Part shown: piece after piece, positions 45,390-56,540 of the stretch
Numbering within the stretch: position 1 is the stretch's first letter
How the letters are laid out: the number at the start of each line of letters is the position of its first letter
Program-made: the position numbers and the translations under genes
Notes under the pieces: model-generated
What the model saw: only the letters and a program-made list of their open reading frames with translations
Database searches by the model: none
What the model was told of the DNA's origin: nothing
From: Patiria miniata
Taxonomy: Eukaryota > Echinodermata > Asteroidea > Valvatida > Asterinidae
NCBI RefSeq assembly: GCF_015706575.1
Contig: NW_024037074.1
Span: 28,385,334-28,449,333, forward strand
Direction of reading: 5' to 3'
DNA: 64,000 nucleotides

Positions 45390-47543
45390 TATATTTTTAA
45401 AGACCTCTTTGATAATTTGATCTTAGCAGTATTTTAAAAAAAATATAGCAAAGTCAACATGTGCCTTCTGAAAGTAGCATAAATATTTAGATGAACGATG
45501 CTGCACCTAAAATGGTCAAAAATGTAGAATAGTGTGCATTGAATGGTTTGTTTTTGTTCGCACTGTAGCTTTGGTACATCGATCGATAGGAATACATCAC
45601 ACACATAATTATACAAGCGATTTTTTTGATGTAAATTTTCAACTGAGCTGATTACTAAATTAAGGACGGTAACGTGCAAAACAAATATCGTGATGGATTA
45701 TCAATCCCACCCCATCATTTTTGAAAGCTTATACAAAAAAATGAACCATGTCTTTTTTGCTTTATTGCTTACAAATTGAAAGCTCAAATAAAAAAGTCCA
45801 CTACAAAGGAGAAAATTAGGCGGCGCTTGTCGTCATGATTTGAGACAACAAAACGGCCCGTTCTCACTTTAGAGAACAAGAAGTAAAGAAACTTAAATGA
45901 AATCGACATGGGAAATCAACCCAAAACACGTAAACGTAGTGAATATTTAGTTTATTTCAGCCCCATTGTTTTCCCCTGGAGTTTTGCCAGGAGGAATAGA
46001 TTGTTTTAGGGCTACAAAGGTATTCACTTCTGAATGAGACGCCGACCCACGTTCAGTCTTCTGTTCGTGAAATAGGCTTCATTACCTGGTACTTTAGAAA
46101 TGTTTAGTTTTTATTTATTTATTTCATTTGTGGCCTGACATTTATTCGTTTCCTGCGGTGTAAAATGCATGGGTCTACACCTCCGTTTAAGACTCGATAA
46201 TATAGGAAACCCGAACCGGTCTACCAGCAGCAGTGAAGCCAGAGTTCCCACCATGGGGGACTGGTGGAGGTGCAAGATGTTATTCCAGTGGGAGGGAAGG
46301 GGGGGGGGCAAATTCTGTTATACCTTATAACCGCATGGTCATTTATGGGAATTCATTATTTTCCGGGGGGGGGGGGACTGCGGGACATTATGTTCTACTG
46401 GCGCGTGTAAGCCCAAGTCCCTTACACCACCCCACCCCACCTGGCTATGCCGCTGTCTACCAGCAGGGCGGATTTGATACATCTTTTAAGCAAATTAAAG
46501 CGGCCACATCAATTGGGAAAACATCGATTATTTTACAAGAATACAATAGACGACACGACTGTTGTAAAATCGACTTACTCATCCTCTTTCTCTTGATGGA
46601 AATATTAATGAAAAGAAGAACAAAAGAACCCTGCCATTACATAAACGCCCCCCCCCCCGATCTCGAAGCCGCCTTACCGTAAATGTGGGGTATAGGGGAT
46701 CCACCGTAGGCTGCCCGGGGTGGTCAGGAGGTAAAGGGATGCATAGGCGTAGGCAGCGGTAGGGAGGGGAGGGGGGTGATTTACTCCCGCCCCCCTAATA
46801 TTTTGTAGAGACTGCCCTTTTCCATTCAAATGCCCTTATTTCACCACCGCTTACCACCCAATAATTTGTAAAGACTGCCTTCTTTGTTCAATGCCCTTTG
46901 AAAAAAAAAGTGGCGCCCTTTTTCGTGCGATATACCGTTTCGGATGCCTAATTGTTTTAATAGTACGCCTGTATTTCCCTGAAAAGCACCATTTTATTGT
47001 CGGTTATAGTGTTCATAATTGTCGGTTGTAAACAGCGCCCCCATCGACAGATGGTACCAGCCTAACCACCCTCCCCCCCGGCCGTTTTTTTTTATTTTAT
47101 GTCCGGTGAAAAATTGTGTCTACATTTCACCACGGATGTTCGAACATTCAAACAATAAATATGACCGTGATACGCCACTGGGACGATGGGGGCAGGCCCG
47201 GGGTTCCTAAGGGGATTCGTGATTCGGCTATTGAAGGTTAAGGTTTAGTTGAGGAAAGAGGTCTGTTGTATACGGTTGGATCCAAACAATTTGGTGAGTT
47301 TGGGATTGGGTGTTGGTTGGGCAAGTGTCAAGATTAGGGTTGGCATATTTCTGTGTTTGGTTTTGGTATACAGGTTGTGTTCAATAAGCAGAGAGGGGGT
47401 TTTGCAGGTGCAAGGTCGATTGCATACCAAGAAGGTGGTCTGTCCGAGCGCGCGTGTGGATGGGGGTAGATCAATGATTATAATAAAGTTGCCTTTGGGA
47501 TCGGCTGGGATGCGCAAAATAAGTATATTTCACCGTTAGAGAG
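45390..47543. repeat. Spacer block S2
   Basis: Second copy of the S spacer (compare 21120-21283 plus 21973-24500), lacking the MITE of S1. It ends at ACATGAAC near 47543, where sequence jumps back to the start of another S copy instead of entering a promoter. No gene. Confidence 0.6.
46745..47180. repeat. Dispersed repeat family B, copy 2
   Basis: Same order of marks as the copy at 23650; part of the duplicated spacer. Confidence 0.45.
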
Positions 47544-48911
47544 CGGCAACTGAACATGAACAGTTTTAGACGCATTTGCTTTAACCATGGACTTTTCCGG
47601 TGTTTTTTACTGCATTTTTCAACAAAATATATATATATAAAACAACCCAGGCAGCCTCCAAAAAGAAAGCGGGCGGGACAAGAAACCTTTTTTTTAATTT
47701 TGTTATTCGCCTTAGCGATATTTGATGTAAGTTTTCAACTGAACTCCTCACTGAATTAATGGATGGTAACGTGCAGAGAAAATAATCGTGATGGATTGTC
47801 CAACATTTAGGCCATCCCATCATTTTTGAAAGCTTGAAATTGCGAGTTGTTGTCCAGCTAATTATTCATGTTTTTTTTCCAGTTTTTTTTTGCTTTATTG
47901 GTAACGAATAAAAAGCTCAATATTTATATTGATAATTAGGATATTTCGTTGAAACGTGCCCTGTCATCAAAATAATAAAAGCACATTGCAACGACTACAA
48001 AGGAGAAAAACAGGCGTGTTGTCATGATTTTAGACAATAAAACGGCCCCTTCTCACTTAAGCAAAAAAGAGGTATAAACAAAACTTAAATAAAATCGACC
48101 TAGGGAATCAGCCCAAAAAACGTTTAACCCTAGAACATATATTAGTTTATTACAGCCCCATCTTTTTTTCTCAAGTTTTCTTGTTTCTAGAGCTACAAAG
48201 GTTCTTCACCCTTCACTTTTGAATGAGACGCCGACCAAAACAATCTGCCCACGTTTAGTCTTTTGTTTGTAAAATAGGCTTCACAACCCGGTACTGCAGA
48301 CATTTCTAGTTTTTTATTTATTTAATTTGTGACCTGATATTTATTCGTTTCTTGCGGTGTACACAGCATGGTTCCCTACCTCAGTATTTAGACTTGATAT
48401 TATAATAGGAAACTGGAACCGGTCTACCAGCAGCAGTGAAGCCAGACTTCCCACCATGGGGGACTGGTGGAGTTACAAGATGTTATTCCAGTGGGAGGGA
48501 AGGGGGGGGGCAATTTATGTTATACCTTATAACCGCATTGTCATTTATGGGAATTAATTATTTCCGGGGGGGCGACTGCGGGACATTATTTTCTACTGGT
48601 GCGTGTAAGCCCAAGCCCCCTTCACCCATCCCTCCCCCACTCCACCCCAGTGGCTACGCCGCTATCTACCGGCGGATTTGATACATTGTTTCAGCAAATT
48701 AAAGCGGCCACCTCAATTGGAAAAATATCGAATAATTTACAAGAGCTACAATAGACGATGGAAATATAGCTGAAAGGGAGAACAACAGAACCCTGGCATT
48801 AAATATACAGCCCCCTGTCCCGTATCGAGCCGCTTTACCGTAAATTGGGTGTATCGGGGATCCGCCATAGTCTGCCTCGGGTAGTCCGGAGGTGGAGGGA
48901 TGCATAGCCAG

Positions 48912-48943
<32 letters not shown>

Positions 48944-49740
48944 ATTAACCCCCCCCCCCCCCAATAGTTTGTACAGAGTGCCCTTTTTCATTCAAATGCC
49001 CCTTCCTTTACCACCGCTTACACCCCAATAATTTGAAAAGAGTGCCCTCTTTGTTAAGTTCCCTTCTTTTCTGAACAAGCGCCCTTTTTAAAAAGAAGTG
49101 GTTCCTTTTTCGTGCCTCTTTTTTTTTTATTTCACGCCTGTATCTCCCTGAAAAAGCACCATTATATTGTCGGTTATTAGTGCTCATAATCGTCGGTTTT
49201 AAACAACGCCCACATCGACAGATGGTACCAGCCTAACACCCCCCCCCCCCTTTTTTTTAATGAGCCAAAGTGTCCGGAGAAAAATGTGTGTACACTTTAA
49301 CCCCCCCCCCAAAAAAAATACATATGACCGTGCTACGCCACAGGGATGATGGGGGCGGGCCCCGGGGTTCCTAGGGAGATTCGTGCTTCGGCTATTGAAG
49401 GTTGGGGTTTTGTTGAAGAAAAAAGTCTGATGTATACGGTTGGATCCAAACAGTTTGGTGAGTTTGGGATTGGGTGTTGGTTAGAAAAGGGTCAAGATTG
49501 GGGTTGGCATATTTCTGTGTTTGGTTTTGGTATACAGGTTGTGTTCAATAAGCGGGGGGGGGGGGGGTCTGCAGGTGCAAGGTCGAATGCATGCCGAGAA
49601 GTTGGTCTGGCCTAGCGCACGTTTGACTAAGTGGATGGGGATAGATCAATGGTTATAATAACGGCCGGGATGGGCAAAATAAGTATACAATGTACTTTCA
49701 CCGTTAGAGGGCGGCAACTGTACATGTCCCAAATATTATG
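47544..49740. repeat. Spacer block S3
   Basis: Third S copy, joined head to tail with S2 and leading into unit 4. It contains the longest homopolymer tract of the window (G run about 48915-48941, then C run near 48949-48962). No gene. Confidence 0.6.
48900..49345. repeat. Dispersed repeat family B, copy 3
   Basis: As the copy at 23650, with expanded G and C runs at its left end. Confidence 0.45.
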
Positions 49741-50271
49741 CACATACACTATGTTTACGTTCTTAGTGTTTTTTTTTTCAAGCTAAATTCATTTCACCTT
49801 TTTTATTTCAAATGTAGACTGCATAACCTGACTACAAAATACTAGCCACCAAATGCGTGGCTCCATTAAATAACACGAAGCGCAAAACAAACACTGATTG
49901 AGTCACGCATGGCCGATGTACGTCATTATTCTATCCACCAATCACAGTTAGTCACACAACAAGTCGGTGACCACAAGTAAATGGTCTGTGATTGACAGGT
50001 GCCAATCACAATCCTCGTGTTTGGATGTGTCACCGACATCCATACAGTCATTCCACCAATTAGATGCGTCTATTTCAGTGTTGGTGATACAAGCTTCGGG
50101 TTTAACAAGCGGCAATGTAACATTAACATAATTTCCGTCTCATCAATATGAAGCGAGTCACTGATGTGTGGTTGACAGCGCGTAAGGGGCCAATCACAAA
50201 CCGGGCTTGCAAGTTCCTCAGTCACTGCTCGGGAAATCGTCATCAATATATAAGTCACAAGCTGCCGGCTC
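49741..50271 (+). promoter_or_regulatory. C1q unit promoter P5 (gene 4)
   Basis: The upstream block is followed by inverted CCAAT pairs at 49987-50010 and 50167-50198 (the latter with TGTGGTTG on one side). The CRE-like site is altered (CGTCATCA) and the TATA box is the best of the five, TATATAAG at 50247-50254. Start predicted near 50272. Confidence 0.55.
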
Positions 50272-50355
50272 ACTCCTCACAACGACCGCAGCTCATGTTC
50301 ACGTCCAGACGACAACCCGAGAGAACTGTTTGCAAGATCGAACAAGAATTGCACG
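50272..50355 (+). other. Noncoding exon 1 of C1q gene 4
   Basis: 84 nt ending GCACG/GTGAGT, as in gene 3. With no exon 2 left in this unit, it should splice straight to the acceptor at 53329. Confidence 0.55.
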
Positions 50356-53329
50356 GTGAGTGTTTTAAACAATCTTTTACGATAATTCTGCTAACTTTTG
50401 GATTGATCTTTTGTGATATATGACATTGACATAAATTTGCTTATAGCCAAAACGGCGAGATATAAATATTTCCGACCATGATGATCCCGTTTCCATACGG
50501 TAACTTGATAACTTATTGATAGGTGCTTAAATAATCATCAGATATTATAATGTATATAATATAGCTGAATAAGCTCTTACTCTAAACAGTTGATGCACTT
50601 TCATACCAACAATTTGTGATGCCAAAGTTTCAGGCAATAAATTTTAAGAGCAAATAATCAGGGTTTTCATTTCATTTGTTCTGAGTAAGGAATTCCTGTA
50701 CAATGATAATATTATCGCTTCTACTTCCATGGTGCACTCTCAACAAACAATTGTCCAAAATTCTGACTGATTTCTCTTGAAAATTCACTTGAATTGTTGT
50801 CACTACCGATAGCACACTATAAATCTATGCAAGTTTTATTGTTTGTATTGCCATTCAGGTCCGCCAGATTTCTAGTCATATCTGGCTGAAGGTTTTTAAG
50901 AGCGTATTACATGAAATTGCATATTGATCACGCACGTACACAATATTTCAGATGATAAATTAAAAACAAATGGTGAAAAGAAAGAAACATTGCGAGAGCT
51001 CGACACTTGACTCATAATATCGGTTTGACCATTCACCCCCTTTATTTTCTTGCTAGTTTTCCCTGTTAATTGTATCAAACATAAAATCCCAATGCGATGC
51101 GCTCACCTTTTTTTCCGGCAATCATTCTAACTAATTCAGGATTAAAGGTTATGCGGAAGTTGGCCACGGAAGAACGTATAAAGGAAATCGGGACATCTCA
51201 AACATCCTGTCCTATGTTGTGTTATTTAAAATTGGGATAATCTGAATACCTCTGTGTTTTGTTTTTAAACTGTGTCATTTTACTAGTTCACAGTGCGCCA
51301 TTCCGGTTTGATCACTATACACGTATAGGCCTGAGTGTTACTTTTCGGCATTGCGTGATAAAAGTGTCACTGGTCTGAATAGACTAGAGGGCGCACATAC
51401 GAACGGACCGGTTCATGATGAAACTTTATTCAAGTTCAAATTGCTTTATTTAGATGGATTCATTTATAGGAATCATGAATCATGAATCATGTTACAAATT
51501 ATTCGGGCCGTCTGTTCTGCTGTCCGACTTCAACGTTTGAAGCACCAGCTTTCAGATGAATTCAGCCATGTTTGCATGCAGCGTTCCGCTGAGAATGTCA
51601 CGTAGATTCTGTTAAATATCTTTTTTTTAAAGCAATATATCAGTGTTTATGGTGTGCAATAATAGTACAGATTTTCTTAAACCTTAAAGATGTTCCTAGA
51701 CACATTTATGGTTGACAAACAGATGGTGCCTGATGCTAATAGCCAAACAGGTGCGCTGGTTTCCCACCACCGGGGAAACAATTCTTTTTGTAACGACTGT
51801 AACTTAACTGCGGTGGTCCACCTGTAATATTTCCGCCACTATACTTCACTGGTATCAGATCGGTTTCCAAAATCAATGCAGAAAATAACTCAATAACTCA
51901 TTTTTAAAAATTGGTACTATTTGCCACCAGAAATCTGTTCATGTATTGATGATTTCGTTCGTGATAATATTCAAGAATATTACATCAAGTGAGTAGTTCT
52001 TATTGTACATTTTCTGTCAATTTAGCGTTACAATAGCATTGTATTTTGGCGGAAGACTGTGTTTGTTTATGCACCGATAACGTTTTGGTCACCATTATAA
52101 ACAGAAAACGTCATTCGATTCAAAACAAGGGTGCGACAGTGATATTTAAAGAAATGAGGGATCCCCCTCCCCTACAACCACCGTCAAACCGTGACAAATG
52201 GCCAATCGTTGCTTGGAAGTCCTGTTTGAAGCATAAAAGACTATTTAAAGACCATCATTAATGTGGGATTTCCGGCTGAATTCGTTCAATTCAAATTTAA
52301 TTGTGTGCTTTTAAATTTAAATCAGTTTTGCTAATTCCTAAATCACTCAAATTCGTTCTCAAACATGCAATTCTGTATATGAAGCCTGTCAATTTAGATT
52401 TTAGAAAGGCAGATTACTCGTCATATCGTCACGGGTTCTCTGGAAAAAAACAAAACTGTTTCATTTTTGTACATACAATTTACAAACTAAAAACAAATCA
52501 GAGAACTAAAAGAAATACAATAGAGATACAGATACCAACGATTGAAGACTGCATTAACTGTCAATCGTATCGTATTGTCGAAAAGAAATTTGATTGATTT
52601 TCAGGGTTTTTTCATCAAGGCCTATATGTTTTATTTTCAAATGGTGATTAAAAAAAAATAACTGTTCAATATAAAAATCTGTCTTTCTTCGTAAGAGGCC
52701 GATTTTGGGCGAGTGCTAAAAAGTTCATTCTTTCTGTCACTTGATAGACACTTAACAATACATGGTTAAGTTCTGATATGCACGTTTCATGATTCCTTCC
52801 CTGACATTTGAAAAAAAATATGGTACATTCCTTTATTCAACTTTTCCAAACATCATGTCATTTTAAACCTTGTTTTGACACTGCCACATTATCTTCAAAG
52901 AGAGTTTATTGCCGGGGGCGAAGTTTGTGCCGGGATCAGGGTGAGGTTGGTAGGGCTCTCTCAATCGAAATTTGCCTTTTTTTTAGAAATGTTCGGTCAC
53001 TGCCGGGGGAGGGCGCCTCCTCCACACCTCTGGATTCGCCACTGATCTTGCTAAACTGCTGGATTTTATTAAACATGTTCTACTTTTGTAAACGTATGCA
53101 TGAATGTGAATTCCCGAGCAGGACTGAAAACAAAAGCACAACAGATTTAAAAAGAACCCATCTTTTCATTTACATGTTATCCCCTTGCCCCCCGGATAGG
53201 CCACTGCCATATCACGCCGACACATTCTCTGAATAATGATTCCTCCAAATTATGTCTGTATGCAAATTTTTCAGTTTATGTAGTGATTGTGTTTGTAATT
53301 TTAGGCCCTGAATTTTTTTTTTTTTACAG
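50356..53329 (+). other. Intron of C1q gene 4 with an internal deletion
   Basis: Closely follows intron 1 of gene 1 until about 53140, where AAAGCACAA joins CAGATTTAAAAAG. Compared with gene 1 about 820 bases (roughly 3424-4246) are missing, including the putative exon 2. Open frames at 52301-52597 and 52808-53236 are not conserved. No gene. Confidence 0.6.
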
Positions 53330-54166
53330 ATGAATATCTGCGTGGCCACCATTCTGTCAATCGCCCTCCTTCTGGGGAATTCTGTCAAGCTCCGAGCTTC
53401 TGTTATTGGGCCGGTTCCCTCGGACGGTGATGGTCCTGCGTCTCAGGTGTGTCAGCAGTGCTGCCAGGGACCTGCTGCAATACCGGGCATACCAGGTCTG
53501 CCTGGACCAGTAGGACCGATGGGGCCGATGGGGCCGTACGGTCAGCCGGGGTCAAAGGGCAATGCAGGTCAGCAAGGTGAAATTGGCCCTATTGGACCTA
53601 TGGGTGAGCGAGGAGCACCAGGGAACACTGGGTCTAAAGGTGATAATGGGATTGGTCTGCCCGGCAAGATAGGTCCGAGAGGGCTACCTGGTTTTGTTGG
53701 AGGAACTGGGAAAACTGGTGTCAAAGGTCAGAAGGGTGAACCAGGAGAGACACCAGACGACTCCAACCAGCGGGTGGCATTCACCGTGGTGAGGACGAGC
53801 AACTCAGATACCTCTACGAGTAACGACTACCGTTTGCCCTTCCAGCAGGCCGAGACCATTCTGCCGGGTACCAGCTTCGATCTCGGGACCGGCACGTTCA
53901 CCTGCAGTGTGCCGGGCACCTACGTATTTTCGTTTTCTGTTCTTAAGTCTGGCAACAGCGGTGGCCTTAACATCCATCTTGTTAAAAACAACCACAAGGT
54001 GATTACTACCCATGGTACATCAAATCAACAAGGTCAGTTGTCTGGAAGCGCGGTAATGGTACTGCAGCGAGGAGACACGGTGTATCTTACAATGTACGGT
54101 AGGGCGCAGGGTACTTCGACCTATCACTACACCTCATTCAGTGGCTTCCTCCTTCTCTCCGAATAA
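53330..54166 (+). CDS. Secreted collagen-stalk C1q-head protein, copy 4
   Basis: Intact 278-residue paralogue starting [10 protein letters not shown]; the ATG directly follows TTTTTTTACAG. Signal peptide, CQQCC cluster, then a collagen stalk with 18 rather than 17 triplets before the GI break, because a 9-bp tandem duplication gives GPMGPMGPYG. The C1q head has the full family pattern ([42 protein letters not shown]) and ends LSE, like copy 1 and without the PES.N tail of copies 2 and 3. Head differences from the other copies fall in the same loop-like patches (SNSDTSTSNDYR, SGNSGGLNI, HGT, YGRAQGTSTY). AATAAA overlaps the stop. The best-preserved unit: strong TATA box and an open frame. Confidence 0.9.
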   Translation: MNICVATILSIALLLGNSVKLRASVIGPVPSDGDGPASQVCQQCCQGPAAIPGIPGLPGPVGPMGPMGPYGQPGSKGNAGQQGEIGPIGPMGERGAPGNTGSKGDNGIGLPGKIGPRGLPGFVGGTGKTGVKGQKGEPGETPDDSNQRVAFTVVRTSNSDTSTSNDYRLPFQQAETILPGTSFDLGTGTFTCSVPGTYVFSFSVLKSGNSGGLNIHLVKNNHKVITTHGTSNQQGQLSGSAVMVLQRGDTVYLTMYGRAQGTSTYHYTSFSGFLLLSE

Positions 54167-55760
54167 ATGTATAATTAAATAAATAGAATCAAATCACAAC
54201 GCATAAATATACAGGAGCAGTGCTGCATTTTTTTGGTTTCGCTTTCCATTTTGCCACAACAGTATAAACCAATGAATTAAAAGAAAAATATTCAATGTCA
54301 TGATAATAAGGAAGATACTTGATTCTTAATACAAAGCATTTTACATTCAAGTATCAAAACGCTTTACAAGACATCAAAACTGCGTAAAAAAAAAACAGTC
54401 ATAATTAAAAAGAAGTTAAATATATGACTTTTTTAAAAAGAAGGTTTTAGCTGCGATTAAAAAAAAAACTTCAAATTCATTATGTTTTTGCTCAAATAAC
54501 GTGGAAGTCTGCACGATCACCGTATGCCTTGCCAGGCTTTGGACGAACTTTAAGAAGGTTAAACTGAAACCCATCACAGCTTTTAGTGCGAATGTTAAAC
54601 GCATGAACTGATATTTACTCTGTGAAGTACCGTAGCGCTGCCTCACCATGGCGGATAAGTTTGAAAAGTACCGAAGAATCTTGAATTCATTCCGCACCGT
54701 AACCAAGAGCCAACGTAGTTCCTGTAGTATGGGCGTACGACCCTTCCTTCTGCATGTAGGATGTTATTTCTTAAACTGGTAGTCGTATAAAAAAAAACAT
54801 AAACCGTTACAATAGTCTGTCTGGCAAGTAACAAATGCATGTATTAAAAAATATTGTTTTTTTTATTTTTTTTATTTGCACTTCGTATACCGTATACAGC
54901 CAGAGATTAAATGAAGTCTGCTGATATCATTTATTTATCCTCGGAAACTTTTTTTCTTGAAACAAAACAAGAGTTTCGAATAACGCCACAATGAACCAAG
55001 AACTCTTCACTTTTGATAAACACTTTATTTTGTATCCCATATTATACATGTGTAATTAAGTTTTTGTTTCATGTTAAAAGTTGAGTTTTATAGCTTTCAC
55101 TTTGATGAAATTGGTTCCGATTTAATGTAATTTCAGTTGATAATGTGACACTATTTCTGTAGATTACACAATTATGATTCTAGTATATATTTGATTGTAA
55201 GAAATCTTTTTTTCCAAGTATACATTTGAGGATGTGCTCTGTTAAGCAGCTAAACCAATTTAAACACAGACATTAATCATATAACATGTAATCAGTATCG
55301 AATATAAATACTCGAAAACTGTATTTTGAACATTACTTTATTTGAACATTAAGCTTTTAACATTGTGGAAACCTTGTCCCACTCGTAATACATTCTATCG
55401 AATTCCTCTCAAGAAAGTAAAATTACAGAAGAAATTATGTCGTTCAAATGAACGAGCAAATCACAGTCTGACTCTTGCGAACAAAATTATTTCTTATTAG
55501 CACTTAAATATGTGATTATAGATAACATTTCTTATCCCTTTGATATTACAAATTATTGCAAACAAAGTCAGTTAATTACCTGTATTTTTGTCCATTTTTG
55601 TTTGTTTTGACTTGTAGATTTAGGGATCGTGTTAATGAAAGGCCGGGTTAACATTGGTTGAGGATGGATGGGGTGGAGGATGAATGATTAGTAGTGTCGA
55701 GGGGGTTAGGGATTGAAGATGAGGGGCGGGGGAGCAAAATATGATGCCGATTGTTACTTA
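54167..55760. other. 3' UTR and flank of C1q gene 4
   Basis: Matches the flank of gene 1 (5256-6650) closely, including CATAAATATACA near 54202. From 55620 to 55760 it continues with sequence shared with 59690-59781. No gene. Confidence 0.6.
54440..54850 (-). mobile_element. Decayed LINE RT C-terminus (unit 4 copy)
   Basis: Same remnant as at 5520-5915, with VRNEFKIL-type and HLLLARQT-type pieces in broken frames on the minus strand. Confidence 0.5.
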
Positions 55761-56540
55761 TCTTTCAATAATTCATCAAGAACAATGAATGGCAATAAGA
55801 CGATAGTGTAGTCTACTTATCCCATTTACCTCACGGACTCTTAAAAAGCTAAAACATGTAGATAACAAAATGAGAAATGAAAAATGCTGGATGTCAGGCG
55901 CATGTATCTTTGCGCCCCCCCCCCCCCCCCATTCGTCCCCCGAAACAACCGGAAGCCCACCGACAGTGTTGTTCTGCATCCGCCTGTGAAGGGCAGGGTG
56001 TTCAGGTTGGCTTGGGTTTGAAGGGGACAGGTTGCGTTTCGCAGCTTAATGGGAGATCATAGGCGTAGCCAGTGGGGGGGGGGGGGGGGGGAGTATTTAC
56101 CACCCCAAAAAATATTTTGTATAGACTGCCCTTTCAGTTCAAATGCCCTTTTTCAACGGGCTTAACCCCCAATAATTTGTAAAGAGTGCCCTTTTTTGTA
56201 GAAGAAGTGCCTTTTTTCTGATCAAGTGCCCATTTTAAAAAAGAAGTGGTGCCCTTTTTTGTGGGACATGCCGTTTTGGCTGCTTTTTTTCAGAATTTGG
56301 CACATGTATCGCGTAAAAAGCACCATATATTGGCCGTTTGTGTGCATAGTCGTTTGTTTTACACAACGCCCCCATCGACAGATGGTACCAGCCCCCCCCC
56401 CCCCCCACGCTTTTCGATTTTACGGAGGCCAAGTGTCCGGAGAAAAAAAACCTGTCTACAATTCACCACGGATGTGCAAGTGCCCTTTTCAAACAAAATT
56501 ACCCCCCCCCCAATAAAAATGACCGTGTTCCGCCCCTGGA
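55761..56540. repeat. Flank remnant and dispersed repeat family B, copy 4
   Basis: 55761-55870 corresponds to 63370-63450 in the unit-5 flank. 56055-56540 is a family B copy (GGCGTAGCCAGTGGGG start, CGACAGATGGTACCAGCC near 56376). 55950-56050 matches 11570-11660. No gene; the open frames here cross homopolymer runs. Confidence 0.45.

Noticed and set aside
46233-46682. 149-codon open frame in spacer S2
   Set aside because: Glycine- and proline-rich by virtue of G and C runs; the equivalent stretches of S1 and S3 break the frame.
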